Shown: one piece after another, positions 58,490 through 59,239 of the stretch | Position numbering within the stretch: position 1 is the first letter of the stretch | Layout of the letters: every line of letters starts with the position of its first letter | Assembly: GCF_000970465.2 (NCBI RefSeq) | Contig: NZ_LAJE02000167.1 | Span: 1 to 59,239, forward strand | DNA from: Devosia insulae DS-56 | GTDB taxonomy: Bacteria > Pseudomonadota > Alphaproteobacteria > Rhizobiales > Devosiaceae | DNA: 59,239 nt | Direction: 5' to 3' | The notes under the pieces: generated by a model | What the model saw: the letters and a program-made list of their open reading frames with translations, nothing else | Database searches by the model: none | What the model was told of the DNA's origin: nothing | Position numbers and translations under genes: made by a program

Positions 58490-59239
58490 CTACTCGGCGG
58501 CGGCCCGATCGTCGTAGTCGGGCGCATCCGGGTTGCCTGGGGCGGTTTCGGTGCTCAGATCGGGGAAGGCGACGATGCGCTGGTTGCGCAGGTCCATACG
58601 CACCACCAGGAGGCCGCGTTCCTCGAAATAGGCGAGGAGGCGCCTGGCGCGGCCGGTGGAGTGGGTGCCGTAGGCCCGCGCCAGCGCGGCATCGGAGGGG
58701 CAGGGCAGCCCCTCGAGCGCAGCCCGCGCCAGCACCAGGAACACCCCCTGCACATCGTCGGCGAGCTGCGTCGAGAGCGACAGCGCCGTCTGCCAGGTCT
58801 CGGACTGCGCCGTCTCCTCGGCAACGCCGGCCCGCACCACGGCAAGCTTGCGACGGAACGCCGGCAGCGCCAGCGCCTCGCCGGGGACGCGCCGGATGCG
58901 GCAGCGGACCAGGAAATCCTGGTAAAGCACGGCGACCGACCGATAGGCCGCGTCGCGATCCTCAAGCAGTTCGCGGACCACGTCGTCGATGGCGCGATCG
59001 CGCTCGGCGATGTCGACCGGGGGCTCGTCGGCACGCGGCGGCTGTGGCACCTGGGTGCGCACCAGCTGGGCGAGCAGATCGTTGGTCGAGGGCGGGGGTG
59101 GCGGTCGCGGCCGGCGCACCGGGCGTGCCGCTTCCGGAACCGGCGCCAAGATCAGGTCCACGGCGTCGATCGACGCATCCGGCCTCGGCATCAGCTTGGG
59201 GCTCGACGAGCGGGCCGCGGTTTCCACCGCACCGCTCAC
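58490..59239 (-). CDS. Hypothetical protein, reaching the window edge
   Basis: This open frame gives at least 249 residues and begins with GTG at the last base of the window, so the true start may lie outside. The N-terminus is Pro-rich and disordered (ARPVRRPRPPPPPSTNDLLA). The middle (75-185) is helical. The C-terminal part (190-235) resembles a winged helix: PSDAALARAYGTHSTGRARR, then LLAYFEERGLLVVRMDLRNQ. That suggests a DNA-binding regulator. No family was recognised. Confidence 0.65.
   Translation of the reverse strand: MSGAVETAARSSSPKLMPRPDASIDAVDLILAPVPEAARPVRRPRPPPPPSTNDLLAQLVRTQVPQPPRADEPPVDIAERDRAIDDVVRELLEDRDAAYRSVAVLYQDFLVRCRIRRVPGEALALPAFRRKLAVVRAGVAEETAQSETWQTALSLSTQLADDVQGVFLVLARAALEGLPCPSDAALARAYGTHSTGRARRLLAYFEERGLLVVRMDLRNQRIVAFPDLSTETAPGNPDAPDYDDRAAAE

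Overview
The window is GC-rich, gene-dense DNA of an alphaproteobacterium, most likely of the order Hyphomicrobiales and perhaps Devosia-like. This is inferred from gene content: a split urease cluster, a glgP-glgB-glgC-glgA-pgm-glgX operon, a pyk / DUF1036 / DUF2312 (GapR-type) neighbourhood, a cysteine-free 41-residue bL36, and many palindromic intergenic repeats. No rRNA, tRNA, CRISPR array, transposase or phage gene was seen.

Layout. (1) 1-10217: urease genes ureA, ureB, ureC, ureE, ureF and ureG on the + strand. Unrelated genes lie between them: two small secreted proteins, a DUF29 gene broken by one in-frame amber codon, an SDR oxidoreductase, an MFS transporter, an MliC-type protein and membrane proteins. 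ureD is not in the window. ureF carries an in-frame palindromic repeat. (2) 10432-13897: a metallophosphoesterase, a small membrane protein divergent from a MerR regulator with a clear MerR-type operator, a GNAT acetyltransferase and a CorC/HlyC-type protein. (3) 13970-25274: a six-gene glycogen operon on the - strand, followed by a 512-base gap filled with nested inverted repeats. (4) 25787-29164: an MBL-fold exonuclease with its ATP-dependent DNA ligase, a UVR-motif protein and a YefM/YoeB toxin-antitoxin pair. (5) 29201-37410: a fatty-acid beta-oxidation locus (MerR regulator, fadD, fadE, fadJ-like, thiolase) with two matching 16-bp operators. A third copy of the operator lies before the peptide transporter at 38343. 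(6) 37452-38117: a RelB/ParE-type toxin-antitoxin module whose antitoxin is a tandem duplication. (7) 38343-43895: an oppABCDF operon. (8) 43937-48981: a receiver-only response regulator, rpmJ, an M20 peptidase, pyruvate kinase, a DUF1036 protein and a GapR-type protein.

(9) 49181-55268 is the most unusual block: a seven-gene, tightly overlapping operon. It encodes a siderophore/cobalamin-type ABC importer (binding protein, permease, ATPase), two unrecognised cytoplasmic proteins (A and B), a third protein that is an A-B fusion, and a flavin reductase. This looks like an import-and-process system for an unknown, possibly metal-chelate, ligand. (10) 55440-59239: an MHYT-GGDEF-EAL protein, a small hypothetical protein, and a hypothetical gene that reaches the window edge.

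Several families of palindromic intergenic repeats recur through the window. One copy has entered a coding sequence (ureF).
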